Assembly (NCBI RefSeq): GCF_020103725.1
Contig: NZ_JAHXBG010000006.1
Span: 248,001-312,000 of the forward strand
Source of the DNA: Hyalangium gracile
GTDB lineage: Bacteria; Myxococcota; Myxococcia; Myxococcales; Myxococcaceae
Length of the DNA stretch: 64,000 nt
Direction of reading: 5' to 3'
This document shows, in pieces, positions 20,095 to 27,755 of this stretch. A program made the translations under genes and the position numbers. The notes below the pieces were generated by a model that ran no database searches, was not told where the DNA came from, and saw only the letters and a list, made by a program, of their open reading frames with translations. The stretch's first letter is position 1, and each line of letters begins with the position of its first letter.

Positions 20095-20916
20095 TCAGGG
20101 ATCGACGTAGAGATCGAGCAGGACGTCGGGGCCGCCCCCGTAGCGGCTGAAGTCGGTGACGCCCTCGGCGCGGAGGACTTCCTCGTCGATGAAGGTGTGC
20201 CCGGTGCAGTCGCGCGGCGAGCGCCGGAGGATGGCCACGGCCGCATCCGCCATGATCTCCGGCGAGCGGGCCCGCTGCATCGACGTGTCGCCCCCGAGCA
20301 GGTTCTTCACGGCGGCGGTGGCGATGAGCGTCCGGGGCCAGAGCGCGTTCGCGGCGATGCCGGCCTCGGCCAGCTCCGCGGCCCAGCCGAGCGTGAGCAG
20401 CGTCATCCCGTACTTGGCCATGGTGTAGGCCGGGTGCTGCCCCATCCAGTGAGGCGCCAGGTTGACGGGGGGCGAGAGCGAGAGGATGTGCGGGTGAGGG
20501 GAGCGGCGCAGGTGCGGGAGCGAGGTGCGCGTCAGCAGGAACGTGCCCCGGAGCTGGATCTGCTGCATCAGGTCGAAGCGCTTCACCGGCAGCTCTTCGG
20601 TCTTGAGCGGCGCGAGGGCGCTGGCGTTGTTGACGCAGAAGTCGATGCCGCCGAAGCGCTTCACGGTCTCATCCACGGCCCGCCGCACGTCCGCCTCTTC
20701 GCGCACGTCGCCGACCACCGCGAGCGCCTTGCCTCCCGCGGCCTCGATCTCCGCGGCCGCCGTGTGCACCGTGCCCGGGAGCCGGGGATCCGGCGTGTCC
20801 GTCTTCGCCAGGAGCGCGACGTTGGCGCCCAGCCGTCCCGCGGCGATGCCGATCGCCAGCCCGATGCCGCGGCTGCCTCCGGACATCAGCAGCGTGCGTC
20901 CCTCGAGCGGCCTCAT
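20095..20916 (-). CDS. Short-chain dehydrogenase/reductase (HSDL2-like)
   Basis: A 273-residue classical SDR. The cofactor motif GGSRGIGLAIG starts near residue 13, NNASA near 97, and the catalytic Tyr164-x3-Lys168 is in PAYTMAKYG. The long insertion after the first helix (KTDTPDPRLPGTVHTAAAE) is typical of the HSDL2/peroxisomal SDR group, linked to lipid breakdown. Its start overlaps the TetR stop by 4 bp (ATGA), so translation is probably coupled. A role on a hydroxy or keto intermediate of the pathway is inferred. Confidence 0.85.
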   Translation of the reverse strand: MRPLEGRTLLMSGGSRGIGLAIGIAAGRLGANVALLAKTDTPDPRLPGTVHTAAAEIEAAGGKALAVVGDVREEADVRRAVDETVKRFGGIDFCVNNASALAPLKTEELPVKRFDLMQQIQLRGTFLLTRTSLPHLRRSPHPHILSLSPPVNLAPHWMGQHPAYTMAKYGMTLLTLGWAAELAEAGIAANALWPRTLIATAAVKNLLGGDTSMQRARSPEIMADAAVAILRRSPRDCTGHTFIDEEVLRAEGVTDFSRYGGGPDVLLDLYVDP

Positions 20917-21584
20917 CGCTTGGGCCCCGACCGGGGCGGCCGGGAGTCACCGCGCGCGGGTGGAGGCTGCTGAGCCAGCTGCGGGAAGACGTCGCGGACG
21001 ATGGTGATGAGCGACTCGCTGAGGAGCAGGTGCGCGTCCTCTCGCGAGAGCGTTCCGCTGCGGATCCACTCGCGGATGGTGGCCTTCACCAGGCCGCCGT
21101 AGGAGCGCATCATCGCGCGGTGCCGCACGTCGCTGCCGACCTCGACCTTGAGCCCGAGGAACTCCAGCGTCTTCGCGGCGGCGACGTCATCCGCCTCCGA
21201 GAGGATGCGCTCGACCTCGGGATCCGCGCCGATGCCCCCCGGGCCGGTGACGGCCACGTAGGTCTTTCCGTGGACCGCCACGGTGTCCAGGTACCACGCG
21301 ACGCTGCGCTCCACCCGCTCTCGTAGGGTTCCAGTCATGGGCACGCTCTCCTCGAGGCCGGGCATGCGCAGCATCCTCTTCACGACCTTCAGATAGAGGT
21401 CCCGTTTCTGCCCGAAGTAGTGGTTGAGCAGGCCTCGCGCGACACCCGCCTCCTTGGCGATGTCCGTCGTGGAGACCTCCGCGTAGGGGCGCTCGCCGAA
21501 CAGCCGCATGGCGCACTTGAGGATCTGCTCCCTGCGCTCGTCCGGCTCGAGCCTCTTCCAGCGTGGGGCGGCGTTCTGGCTCAT
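20913..21584 (-). CDS. TetR-family regulator of the island
   Basis: A 223-residue TetR-type repressor. The N-terminal HTH is clear (RREQILKCAMRLFGER, then STTDIAKEAGVARGLLNHYFG, about residues 18-60) and the larger helical C-terminal domain should bind a ligand, probably an acyl-CoA or related pathway compound. It is second in the operon: its start overlaps the stop of the enoyl-CoA hydratase gene by 4 bp (ATGA), and its stop overlaps the SDR start the same way. The matching dyads at 8839-8865 and 22460-22474 are its likely operators, giving autoregulation plus control of the roxA-like gene. Confidence 0.88.
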   Translation of the reverse strand: MSQNAAPRWKRLEPDERREQILKCAMRLFGERPYAEVSTTDIAKEAGVARGLLNHYFGQKRDLYLKVVKRMLRMPGLEESVPMTGTLRERVERSVAWYLDTVAVHGKTYVAVTGPGGIGADPEVERILSEADDVAAAKTLEFLGLKVEVGSDVRHRAMMRSYGGLVKATIREWIRSGTLSREDAHLLLSESLITIVRDVFPQLAQQPPPARGDSRPPRSGPKR

Positions 21585-22423
21585 CGCTGCTGCTCCCGCC
21601 AGGGCAGGAACGGGGGCAGGTCCCGCTCCACCGTCCGGGTGAACTTCGCGGGCCGCTTCTGCAGGAAGGACATCACGCCCTCCACCGCGTCCGCGTTCTG
21701 GCCCAGGGTCGCGATGAGCTGGCTGTCCAGCTCGAAGGCGGGCTCGGGTGACGGCAGCGCGCTCATCCGGTAGAGCGCCTGACGGATGACGGCCACGGAC
21801 ACCGGCGCGGTGTTCTCGACCAGCTCGCGCGCGAGCGCATAGGCGGCGTCCAGGAGCGCGTCGGGCTCGTGGAGCGACTTGAGCAGGCCCGCGCCGAGCG
21901 CCTCCTCCGCCGGAATCAGCCGGCCACTCACCATCCAGTCCATCGCGCGTCCCATGCCGACGATGCGCGGCAGGAACCAGCTCGAGCCGGCCTCCGGGTA
22001 GATGCCGCGGCGGCTGAAGACGAAGCCGAAGCGGCTGTCCCTGGCGGCCAGGCGGAAGTCGGCGGGGAGGATCATCGTCGAGCCCACGCCCACCGCGGCG
22101 CCTCGGACGGCGGCGATGATGGGCTTTCGGAGCGCGAACATCCGGCGGGTGACACGCGTCGCCGGCTCGACCCAGCCGCCCTCGGGCAGCTCGGTGCGCG
22201 CCGCCTCGAACGACTGGCCGCTCAGGTCCGCACCCACGCAGAAGTCCCTGCCGGCACCGGTCAGCACGACCACGCGCACCTCTTCGTTCGCGTCGGCGGC
22301 CTTGAGCGCTTCGTCCAGCTCATCCGCCATGGTGATCGTGAAGCCGTTCCGCGCTTCGGGACGGTGCAACTCCAGGGTTGCGACCCGGTCCGCGACCGAT
22401 GACCGGATGTGCTGGTAGCTCAT
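21581..22423 (-). CDS. Enoyl-CoA hydratase/isomerase family protein
   Basis: A 280-residue crotonase-fold enzyme and first gene of the operon. It has an oxyanion motif (GAGRDFCVGADLSG), a second conserved Gly-rich stretch (AAVRGAAVGVGSTMILPADFRLAA) and RRGIYPEAGSSWFLPRIVG with a candidate acid/base Glu. The start at 22423 is preferred: AGGAA lies upstream and the predicted transcript begins only about 16 nt earlier. A TTG at 22474 gives a longer frame but falls inside the -35 box. It hydrates, or isomerises the double bond of, unsaturated acyl-CoA; isomerase activity would suit diene intermediates. Confidence 0.85.
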   Translation of the reverse strand: MSYQHIRSSVADRVATLELHRPEARNGFTITMADELDEALKAADANEEVRVVVLTGAGRDFCVGADLSGQSFEAARTELPEGGWVEPATRVTRRMFALRKPIIAAVRGAAVGVGSTMILPADFRLAARDSRFGFVFSRRGIYPEAGSSWFLPRIVGMGRAMDWMVSGRLIPAEEALGAGLLKSLHEPDALLDAAYALARELVENTAPVSVAVIRQALYRMSALPSPEPAFELDSQLIATLGQNADAVEGVMSFLQKRPAKFTRTVERDLPPFLPWREQQR

Positions 22424-22445
22424 GAGTGAGGTTCCTGTGGGATGG

Positions 22446-22474
22446 ATAATGGGAGCTTGTTGGCAGACTGTCAA
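22446..22474 (-). promoter_or_regulatory. Promoter of the beta-oxidation operon
   Basis: On the minus strand a perfect TTGACA (22474-22469), a 17-bp spacer and CATTAT (22451-22446, four of six consensus bases) form a good housekeeping promoter. Transcription would start near 22439, leaving a leader of about 16 nt with AGGAA before the ATG at 22423. The -35 box is inside the operator. Confidence 0.6.
22460..22474. promoter_or_regulatory. TetR-type operator upstream of the TetR operon
   Basis: TTGGCA-GAC-TGTCAA is a dyad with one mismatch. It shares its length, its left half-site and five of six bases of the right half-site with the core at 8845-8859. It covers the -35 box of the operon promoter, a position that would block polymerase. 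Confidence 0.7.
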
Positions 22475-22507
22475 TAGTGGCTCCTGCTCGGTGAAGGAGT
22501 GAGCTTA

Positions 22508-22628
22508 GAGGCCGCGGTGCGTCATGCGGGAGTGGACTGGAAGCTCGGGGTGCGAGACGGTCAACCTCCCGCGAACCGATGGTTCGGGTCGCGCCTTCCC
22601 TGAGCTGGCTCGGAGGCTGTACTCGTGA
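22508..22628 (+). pseudogene. hutF 3'-end remnant (right direct repeat)
   Basis: This stretch aligns with the last 120 bp of hutF. The first part reads EAAVRHAGVDWKLGVRDGQ (hutF: KAAVREVAVDGRLVVRDGQ). After a 1-nt shift it continues GRAFPELARRLYS-stop (hutF: GRAFHALARRLYS-stop). With no start codon, a frameshift and only the C-terminal 40 codons, it is a dead fragment. Its TGA overlaps the GTG start of argE in a GTGA quartet, so argE kept the translational junction of an ancestral hutF-argE operon. Confidence 0.8.
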
Positions 22629-23761
22629 ATGACACGCTGCCCGCGCTGCGCACCACGCTGACGGAATTGGTCGCGCTGGACACCACCTCGGTGCGGCCCA
22701 ACGCGCCGCTCATCGACTATGCGCAGGCGCGGCTGGAGGCCGCGGGCTTCGTGGCCGAGCGCCAGCGCTATATGGATGACGCGGGCGTGGAGAAGGTGAA
22801 CCTGGTGGCGGTGAAGGGCGGCAGCGAGGGGCGCGCGGCGCTGGCGCTGGTGGGGCACTCGGACTGTGTACCGTATGACGCGGCGTGGACGGATGCGCTG
22901 CGGCTGACGGAGCGGGACGGGCGGCTCTACGGGCGCGGCGCGTGCGACACCAAGGGCTTCATCGCCTGCGCGCTGCATGCTGCCACGCGGGCCGAGCAGC
23001 TGAAGGCCCCGCTGATGGTGGTGCTCACCGCGGACGAGGAGGTTGGTCTGGTGGGCGCCAAGAAGCTGGTGGAGGCGGGGAAGGGGCGCGCGCGCCACGC
23101 CATCGTGGGAGAGCCCACGCGCCTGGTGCCAGTGCGAGCCAACAAGGGCTACTGCCTGGGCGAGGTGGAGGTGCGGGGCAAGGAGGGGCACAGCGCGTAT
23201 CCGGACACCGGGGCCTCGGCCATCTTCCGGGCCGGGCGCTTCCTGCAGCGGCTGGAGCAGGTGGCGCTCACGGTGCTGCGCGAGGAGCGGGACGAGAGCT
23301 TCGAGCCGCCCTTCACCACGGTGAACGTGGGGCTCATCTCCGGCGGCAAGGCGAAGAACATCCTGCCGGGCGTGTGCCGCTTCACCGTGGAGTGGCGCCC
23401 CATCCCCGGCCAGTCGCCGCGGCGGGTGGTGGAGCTGATGGAGTCCATCCGCCAGGAGCTGGTGAAGGACGAGCCGGCCTACGAGGCACACATCCGCGTG
23501 CTGCGGACGGATCAGGGCGTGAGCACGCGGCCGGACGCGGAGGTGGTGCGCTTCCTGGCCGAGGCCACGGGGAACGCGCCCGAGACGGTGTCCTTCGGCA
23601 CGGAGGCCCCGCAGCTCACGGCGCTGGGCGCGGAGGCGGTGGTGTTCGGCCCGGGAGACATCCGGATCGCCCACCAGACAGGCGAGTACGTGCCCATCGA
23701 TGATCTCGTGCGCTGCGAGGCGGCGCTCTCGCGCGCCATCACCCGCTTCTGCGGAAGCTGA
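22625..23761 (+). CDS. argE: M20-family amidohydrolase, acetylornithine deacetylase (ArgE-like)
   Basis: A 378-residue zinc-dependent M20 metallohydrolase. The metal site is visible: His78/Asp80 in LVGHSDCV, bridging Asp108 in GRGACDTKG, catalytic Glu138-Glu139 in TADEEVGL, a conserved EPT motif (GEPTRLVP), and a C-terminal His in AHQTGEYV. The dimerisation insert (RGKEGHSAYPDTGASAI) is also present. It probably removes the acetyl group from N-acetylornithine in arginine synthesis, but M20 enzymes of this type act on several N-acyl amino acids, and former linkage to hutF leaves N-formylglutamate as an alternative. The GTG start overlaps the hutF remnant stop; its native promoter may have been lost. 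Confidence 0.75.
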   Translation: MNDTLPALRTTLTELVALDTTSVRPNAPLIDYAQARLEAAGFVAERQRYMDDAGVEKVNLVAVKGGSEGRAALALVGHSDCVPYDAAWTDALRLTERDGRLYGRGACDTKGFIACALHAATRAEQLKAPLMVVLTADEEVGLVGAKKLVEAGKGRARHAIVGEPTRLVPVRANKGYCLGEVEVRGKEGHSAYPDTGASAIFRAGRFLQRLEQVALTVLREERDESFEPPFTTVNVGLISGGKAKNILPGVCRFTVEWRPIPGQSPRRVVELMESIRQELVKDEPAYEAHIRVLRTDQGVSTRPDAEVVRFLAEATGNAPETVSFGTEAPQLTALGAEAVVFGPGDIRIAHQTGEYVPIDDLVRCEAALSRAITRFCGS

Positions 23762-23897
23762 GCCCCGGCGTCAGCCGTCCCTGGCTGCCTGCCTGCTGGG
23801 CAGGGCTGCCCTCCGCCTCCAGCGCGAGCCGTGGAATGCCTGCCGCTCCGGTGCCCCGTGCCTACCGTGTGCGCTAGGCAACGTGGAGGGAAGGCCC

Positions 23898-24593
23898 ATG
23901 GCTCATTTGAGAAGGCGGCATGCACTGGTGGCAGTGCTCGGGACGTCTCTGCTGGTCCTGGGAGGCTGCGCGGGACATCGAACCGAAGTGGAGGACTCCT
24001 GGATCGCCCGGGTCCCCGAGGAGAACCTCGGAGACGTGCGGCAGGCCCAGGCCGCCCGGCACCAGGCGGCGGACGCGGTGATGCGCGCGGACGTGTCGAT
24101 TGGCGACGCGGAGCGGGCGCTGGACGTGGCGCGTCGCAACGTGGAAGCGGCCAAGCACCGCATGGACGCGGAGAAGGCCACGCTCGAGGCGGCTCAGGTC
24201 ACCGGACAGCGGAGTTCCATCGATCAGGCCCAGGCGCAGATCCGCGCGGCCGAGGTGGACCTCGCGGCCGCTCGGGCCCATGTGGGCTGGCGCAAGCAGA
24301 ACGTGGATGCGTGGCGGGCACAGAAGGTGCTCCGCGAGCGTGAGCTCGAGGTGGCGGAGGCCGAGCTCGCCATGGCCCGCTACGTGGCCCTGAAGGAGCA
24401 CGGAGACATCCGGGTGCAGGACATCTCCGAGAGGGATCTGCAGGCGGCCATCAACGACGCCCAGCGCAAGACCACGGAGGCCCGGCGCGAGGCGGACTCG
24501 AAGGCCCAGCAGGCGCAGCAGGCCCGCGTGCAGTGGGAGCAGTTGCGCGGGCAGGCCCGGGGCTACGGCGGCAGCGGCTGGAACCGGCGGTAG
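23898..24593 (+). CDS. Coiled-coil lipoprotein of unknown function
   Basis: A 231-residue lipoprotein: signal peptide with lipobox VLGGC (Cys24), then a long, Ala/Glu/Arg/Gln-rich helical region (about 45-215) with heptad-like spacing. The ending, YGGSGWNRR, is glycine-rich. It resembles periplasmic coiled-coil (DUF4398-like) lipoproteins that bridge envelope layers. GGAGGG lies before the ATG. It follows argE on the same strand by 136 bp. Confidence 0.65.
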   Translation: MAHLRRRHALVAVLGTSLLVLGGCAGHRTEVEDSWIARVPEENLGDVRQAQAARHQAADAVMRADVSIGDAERALDVARRNVEAAKHRMDAEKATLEAAQVTGQRSSIDQAQAQIRAAEVDLAAARAHVGWRKQNVDAWRAQKVLRERELEVAEAELAMARYVALKEHGDIRVQDISERDLQAAINDAQRKTTEARREADSKAQQAQQARVQWEQLRGQARGYGGSGWNRR

Positions 24594-24597
24594 GCGC

Positions 24598-25416
24598 TCA
24601 GCGCAGGGCCTCCAGCTCCTCCAGGTGCGTGAGCACCTCGCGGGGATGCTGGGCGTCCTGCAGCCGGGTGGCGAGGCCGTGGCTGGCCAGGCGCGCCACG
24701 TGGGCCAGGCGCATGAGCCGGGCCCGGCCCCGGTCTCCGCCCACCAGGACGATGAGCAGGCGCAGCGGCTGTCCGTCGGGTGTGTCGTGGCGCAGCGGCT
24801 TGCCCAGCGTCACCAGGGCGGCCATCGGCGTCAGCCCCTCGATGATGGCGTGGGGAACCGCCACGCCATTGCCCACCGCGGAGGAGGCCTCGGCCTCGCG
24901 CCGCGCCAGCTCCTCGGCGAGCCGGGCCGCTGGCACCCCCGGGGTGGCGCCGCAGATGCGTCCGATGGCCATGTCTCGCGCATCCTCCATGGCCGCGCAG
25001 GACAGCTTGAGGATGACGCGCTCGGGGGTGAGCAGCGGCGCCAGGGCCGGCGCGGACTCCTCGCGGGAGGCGCCCCGCGCCGGGAACTCCTCATCCAGGA
25101 AGTCGCGCACCCGCGCCAGCTGGCTGCTGGAGAGCCGCCTGCGCGCGATGTCCAGGAAGAGCGTCCCGGCGCCGGGCACCTGCTCCAGGTAGCTGGCCAC
25201 GAAGGGGTTCACCCGGTGCGCCACGTCCATCAGCAGCGTGGGGGGCACGTCCAGCTCGCGCGCGATGGCCGCGAGCCGCTCGGGCGTGGGGACGGCATCC
25301 AGCCCATGCTCCACGCGGCTCAGGTAGGCGCTGGACACGCCGATGCGCCGGGCCAGGTCTCGTAGTGACAGGCCCGCGTCGACGCGCAAGAGCCGGATGG
25401 TTGCTCCCAGGTGCAT
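24598..25416 (-). CDS. XRE-type regulator fused to a PTS EIIA-like domain
   Basis: A 272-residue two-domain protein. Residues 1-65 are an XRE/Cro-type HTH (LRDLARRIGVSSAYLSRVEHG). Residues about 125-265 match the EIIA type-2 (fructose/PtsN) domain, with the phospho-accepting His189 in GVAVPHAIIEGL. EIIA domains take phosphate from HPr/NPr, so DNA binding may respond to the PTS-Ntr phosphorylation state. It starts 10 bp after the antiporter stop and is surely co-transcribed with it. The dyad at 27598-27617 on the operon promoter is its likely site. Confidence 0.8.
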   Translation of the reverse strand: MHLGATIRLLRVDAGLSLRDLARRIGVSSAYLSRVEHGLDAVPTPERLAAIARELDVPPTLLMDVAHRVNPFVASYLEQVPGAGTLFLDIARRRLSSSQLARVRDFLDEEFPARGASREESAPALAPLLTPERVILKLSCAAMEDARDMAIGRICGATPGVPAARLAEELARREAEASSAVGNGVAVPHAIIEGLTPMAALVTLGKPLRHDTPDGQPLRLLIVLVGGDRGRARLMRLAHVARLASHGLATRLQDAQHPREVLTHLEELEALR

Positions 25417-25426
25417 ACGCCGCCTC

Positions 25427-27577
25427 TCAGGCCACCGTGCCGTCGGTGGTCCGCAGGCCCTCCTCCTCCGTCACGGGGACCTGCTCCACGATGGGAGCCG
25501 GGCGACGCACCACGAGCAGCGACACGGGGGACTCCTGGATGATGCGCTCGCGGTGCAGGCCCCAGCGCCGGTCCTCCAGGCCCCACTCCTGGCCCGCTCC
25601 GACGACGATGAGATCGTAGCCTCGCGCCGCCTCCTCCAGCGCGGCCTCCTCCGGCGTCTCGTGCTGAACGACCTTGAAGGAGACCTGCCGCCCCGCCTCC
25701 GGGAACAGCTCCTCCACCTGGGCGCTCGCCCGCTTCTTGTGGTCGGGCGAGGTGACGTGGAGCACCGTCACCTCCGCGTCCGCGTGCTTCAGGAGTCGGC
25801 GGGCCAGCGCCAGCGCCGCGCGGTCGTGCGAGCCCCCCATGAAGGGGACCAGCACCCGCCGCACGCTCGACAGCCCCCGGTCGACGAGGACCGCGACGTC
25901 GGTCCGGGCCTCCTGCATCACCTCGTGGACGGTGCCGCCGAGCACCGTCTGGCTCAGCAGCGGCTTGTGCCAGCCCAGGAGGATGAGGCTCGCCTGCTTG
26001 GCCTCGGCGGTGCGGCAGATGTCCGTGCCCGGGTCGGTCGAGACGAAGGACAGGGGCCGCACCGGGAGGCTCAGCTTGCCGGCGCGCTCCATCAGCGGCG
26101 CCAGCGCGGACTCGCTGGGCGGCTGTGCCTCGTGCCGCAGGTGGAAGGAGGCTCGCTCCGACGAGGGGATGAGGTGCAGCGCGTAGAGGTGGGAGGTGTC
26201 CCTCTCCACGCCCATGAGGGCGTTGGCGAGCGTCACCATCCCCGGGCCCGTGTTCCCGTGCGAGACGCACATCATCAGGCTGAAGGAGGGGACGGCGGCC
26301 ACGGGCGCGCCGGCGGCCGGCACCAGCCGATCACGCGCCATCTGCTCGGCGGGGTAGATCCAGCGCAGCAGCGGGGTGGTGAGGAACGTCGTCACCAGCG
26401 CCATCACCACCATCATGGTGAAGAGCTTGGGAGAGATGACGCCCAGGTCCAGGCCGATGTTGAGCACGATGAGCTCCATCAGGCCGCGGGTGTTCATCAG
26501 GACTCCCACGGCGCCGGCCTCGCGCCAGCGCATGCCCGTCAGCCGCGCGGCCACGGCGCTGCCGCCGAACTTGCCCAGGCAGGCCAGCAGGATGATGGCG
26601 CCGCAGATGAGCCAGGAGTCGGCGCTGTTGAGCAGGCCCACCTGGGTGCGCAGGCCGCTGTAGGCGAAGAAGACGGGCAGCAGCAGCACCACGGCCACGT
26701 CCTCGAGCTTCTCCGCGAGCGACTCGGCCAGCCCGCCCTCCTTGGGGATGATGGCGCCGAGCATGAAGGCCCCGAACAGGGCGTGGATGCCGATGAACTC
26801 GGTGGCCCAGCTGGAGGCCAGCAGCAGCACCAGGGTGGCGGCGACGACGTTCTGGGTGAGCCCCTCACGGCTGGCCACGCGCGCCCCCAGCCTCGCCAGG
26901 AAGGGGCGGACGGCGAACAGCATGAAGGCGATGTAGAGCATCGTGAAGAGCGTCGTCCACGCCGCGTGCGTCACGTCCGAGGCCCGGACGATGGACACCA
27001 CGAAGGCCAGCAGGCACCAGCCCGTCACGTCATCCACCGCCGCGCAGGTGATGGCGATGGCGCCCACCCGGGACTGGAGCAGGCGGCGCTCGGTGAGGAT
27101 GCGCGCGAGCACCGGGAAGGCGGTGATGCTCATCGCCACGCCCATGAAGAGGACGAACGAGGTGAACGACACCCCGGGCTCGGCGAGGATGCGGTAGAGC
27201 CACAGCGCCGCGGCGCCAGCGCCCAGCGCGAACGGCACGACGATGCTCGTGTGGCTGATGGCCACCGAGGCGTGGCCCCGACCCTTGAGCAGCTTCGGGT
27301 CCAGCTCCAGGCCGATGAGGAACATGAAGAGGATGAGCCCCACCTGGCTCAGCATCTTCAGGATGCCCATGGAGCTCTGGGGGAAGAGCGTCTCCATGGC
27401 CTGCGGAGCCAGCCACCCCAGCAGGGACGGCCCCAGCAGGATGCCCGCGACCACCTCCGCGATGACCAGGGGCTGTCCCAGCCAGCGCGCCCCCTTTCCG
27501 ATCAGCCGGGAGACGCCAATGATGACGATGAGCTGGACGATGAGCAGCGTGAGCGGGCTTTGCGCGAAACTGTGCAT
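25427..27577 (-). CDS. CPA2-family cation:proton antiporter with two C-terminal USP domains
   Basis: A 716-residue inner-membrane protein. Residues 1-405 hold 11-13 hydrophobic helices of the monovalent cation:proton antiporter-2 family, with the ion-binding pattern ITCAAVDDVTGW and NTRGLMELIVLN. The cytosolic part has two universal-stress-protein-like domains, roughly 420-560 and 565-695. The second shows the phosphate-binding GxxxxR/G-x9-G(S/T) type motif, partly degenerate (VVGAGQEWGLEDRRWG). The USP pair probably senses nucleotide and gates transport. It is the first gene of an operon with the XRE-EIIA gene. Confidence 0.82.
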   Translation of the reverse strand: MHSFAQSPLTLLIVQLIVIIGVSRLIGKGARWLGQPLVIAEVVAGILLGPSLLGWLAPQAMETLFPQSSMGILKMLSQVGLILFMFLIGLELDPKLLKGRGHASVAISHTSIVVPFALGAGAAALWLYRILAEPGVSFTSFVLFMGVAMSITAFPVLARILTERRLLQSRVGAIAITCAAVDDVTGWCLLAFVVSIVRASDVTHAAWTTLFTMLYIAFMLFAVRPFLARLGARVASREGLTQNVVAATLVLLLASSWATEFIGIHALFGAFMLGAIIPKEGGLAESLAEKLEDVAVVLLLPVFFAYSGLRTQVGLLNSADSWLICGAIILLACLGKFGGSAVAARLTGMRWREAGAVGVLMNTRGLMELIVLNIGLDLGVISPKLFTMMVVMALVTTFLTTPLLRWIYPAEQMARDRLVPAAGAPVAAVPSFSLMMCVSHGNTGPGMVTLANALMGVERDTSHLYALHLIPSSERASFHLRHEAQPPSESALAPLMERAGKLSLPVRPLSFVSTDPGTDICRTAEAKQASLILLGWHKPLLSQTVLGGTVHEVMQEARTDVAVLVDRGLSSVRRVLVPFMGGSHDRAALALARRLLKHADAEVTVLHVTSPDHKKRASAQVEELFPEAGRQVSFKVVQHETPEEAALEEAARGYDLIVVGAGQEWGLEDRRWGLHRERIIQESPVSLLVVRRPAPIVEQVPVTEEEGLRTTDGTVA

Positions 27578-27597
27578 GAGGTCTCCATGGGCCCGGG

Positions 27598-27638
27598 TGA
27601 TAAGTAGGTCCTTATCAACCGGATGCGCGATGCGTCAA
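27598..27638 (-). promoter_or_regulatory. Promoter and operator of the antiporter/XRE-EIIA operon
   Basis: On the minus strand TTGACG (27638-27633), a 16-bp spacer and GATAAG (27616-27611) form a promoter. The -10 is one arm of the perfect dyad TGATAAG-N6-CTTATCA (27598-27617), which ends about 20 bp before the antiporter start codon. A dyad across the -10 suggests repression, most simply by the co-encoded XRE-EIIA protein. Confidence 0.55.
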
Positions 27639-27755
27639 CCCAGGGGACCGGGGCCGTGTCCTCTGTCCGCCTGGCTGGCGAGAGGCCTGGTCCACACGCC
27701 GTGAAGCCGTGTCTTGCCGCTCGCGGCGGGAGGGTGCTAGCGAATCGGCCTCCCT

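Noticed and set aside
22424-22474. Longer enoyl-CoA hydratase starting at TTG 22474
   Set aside because: That codon is the -35 box/operator of the promoter, so it could not be in the mRNA if this promoter is used.
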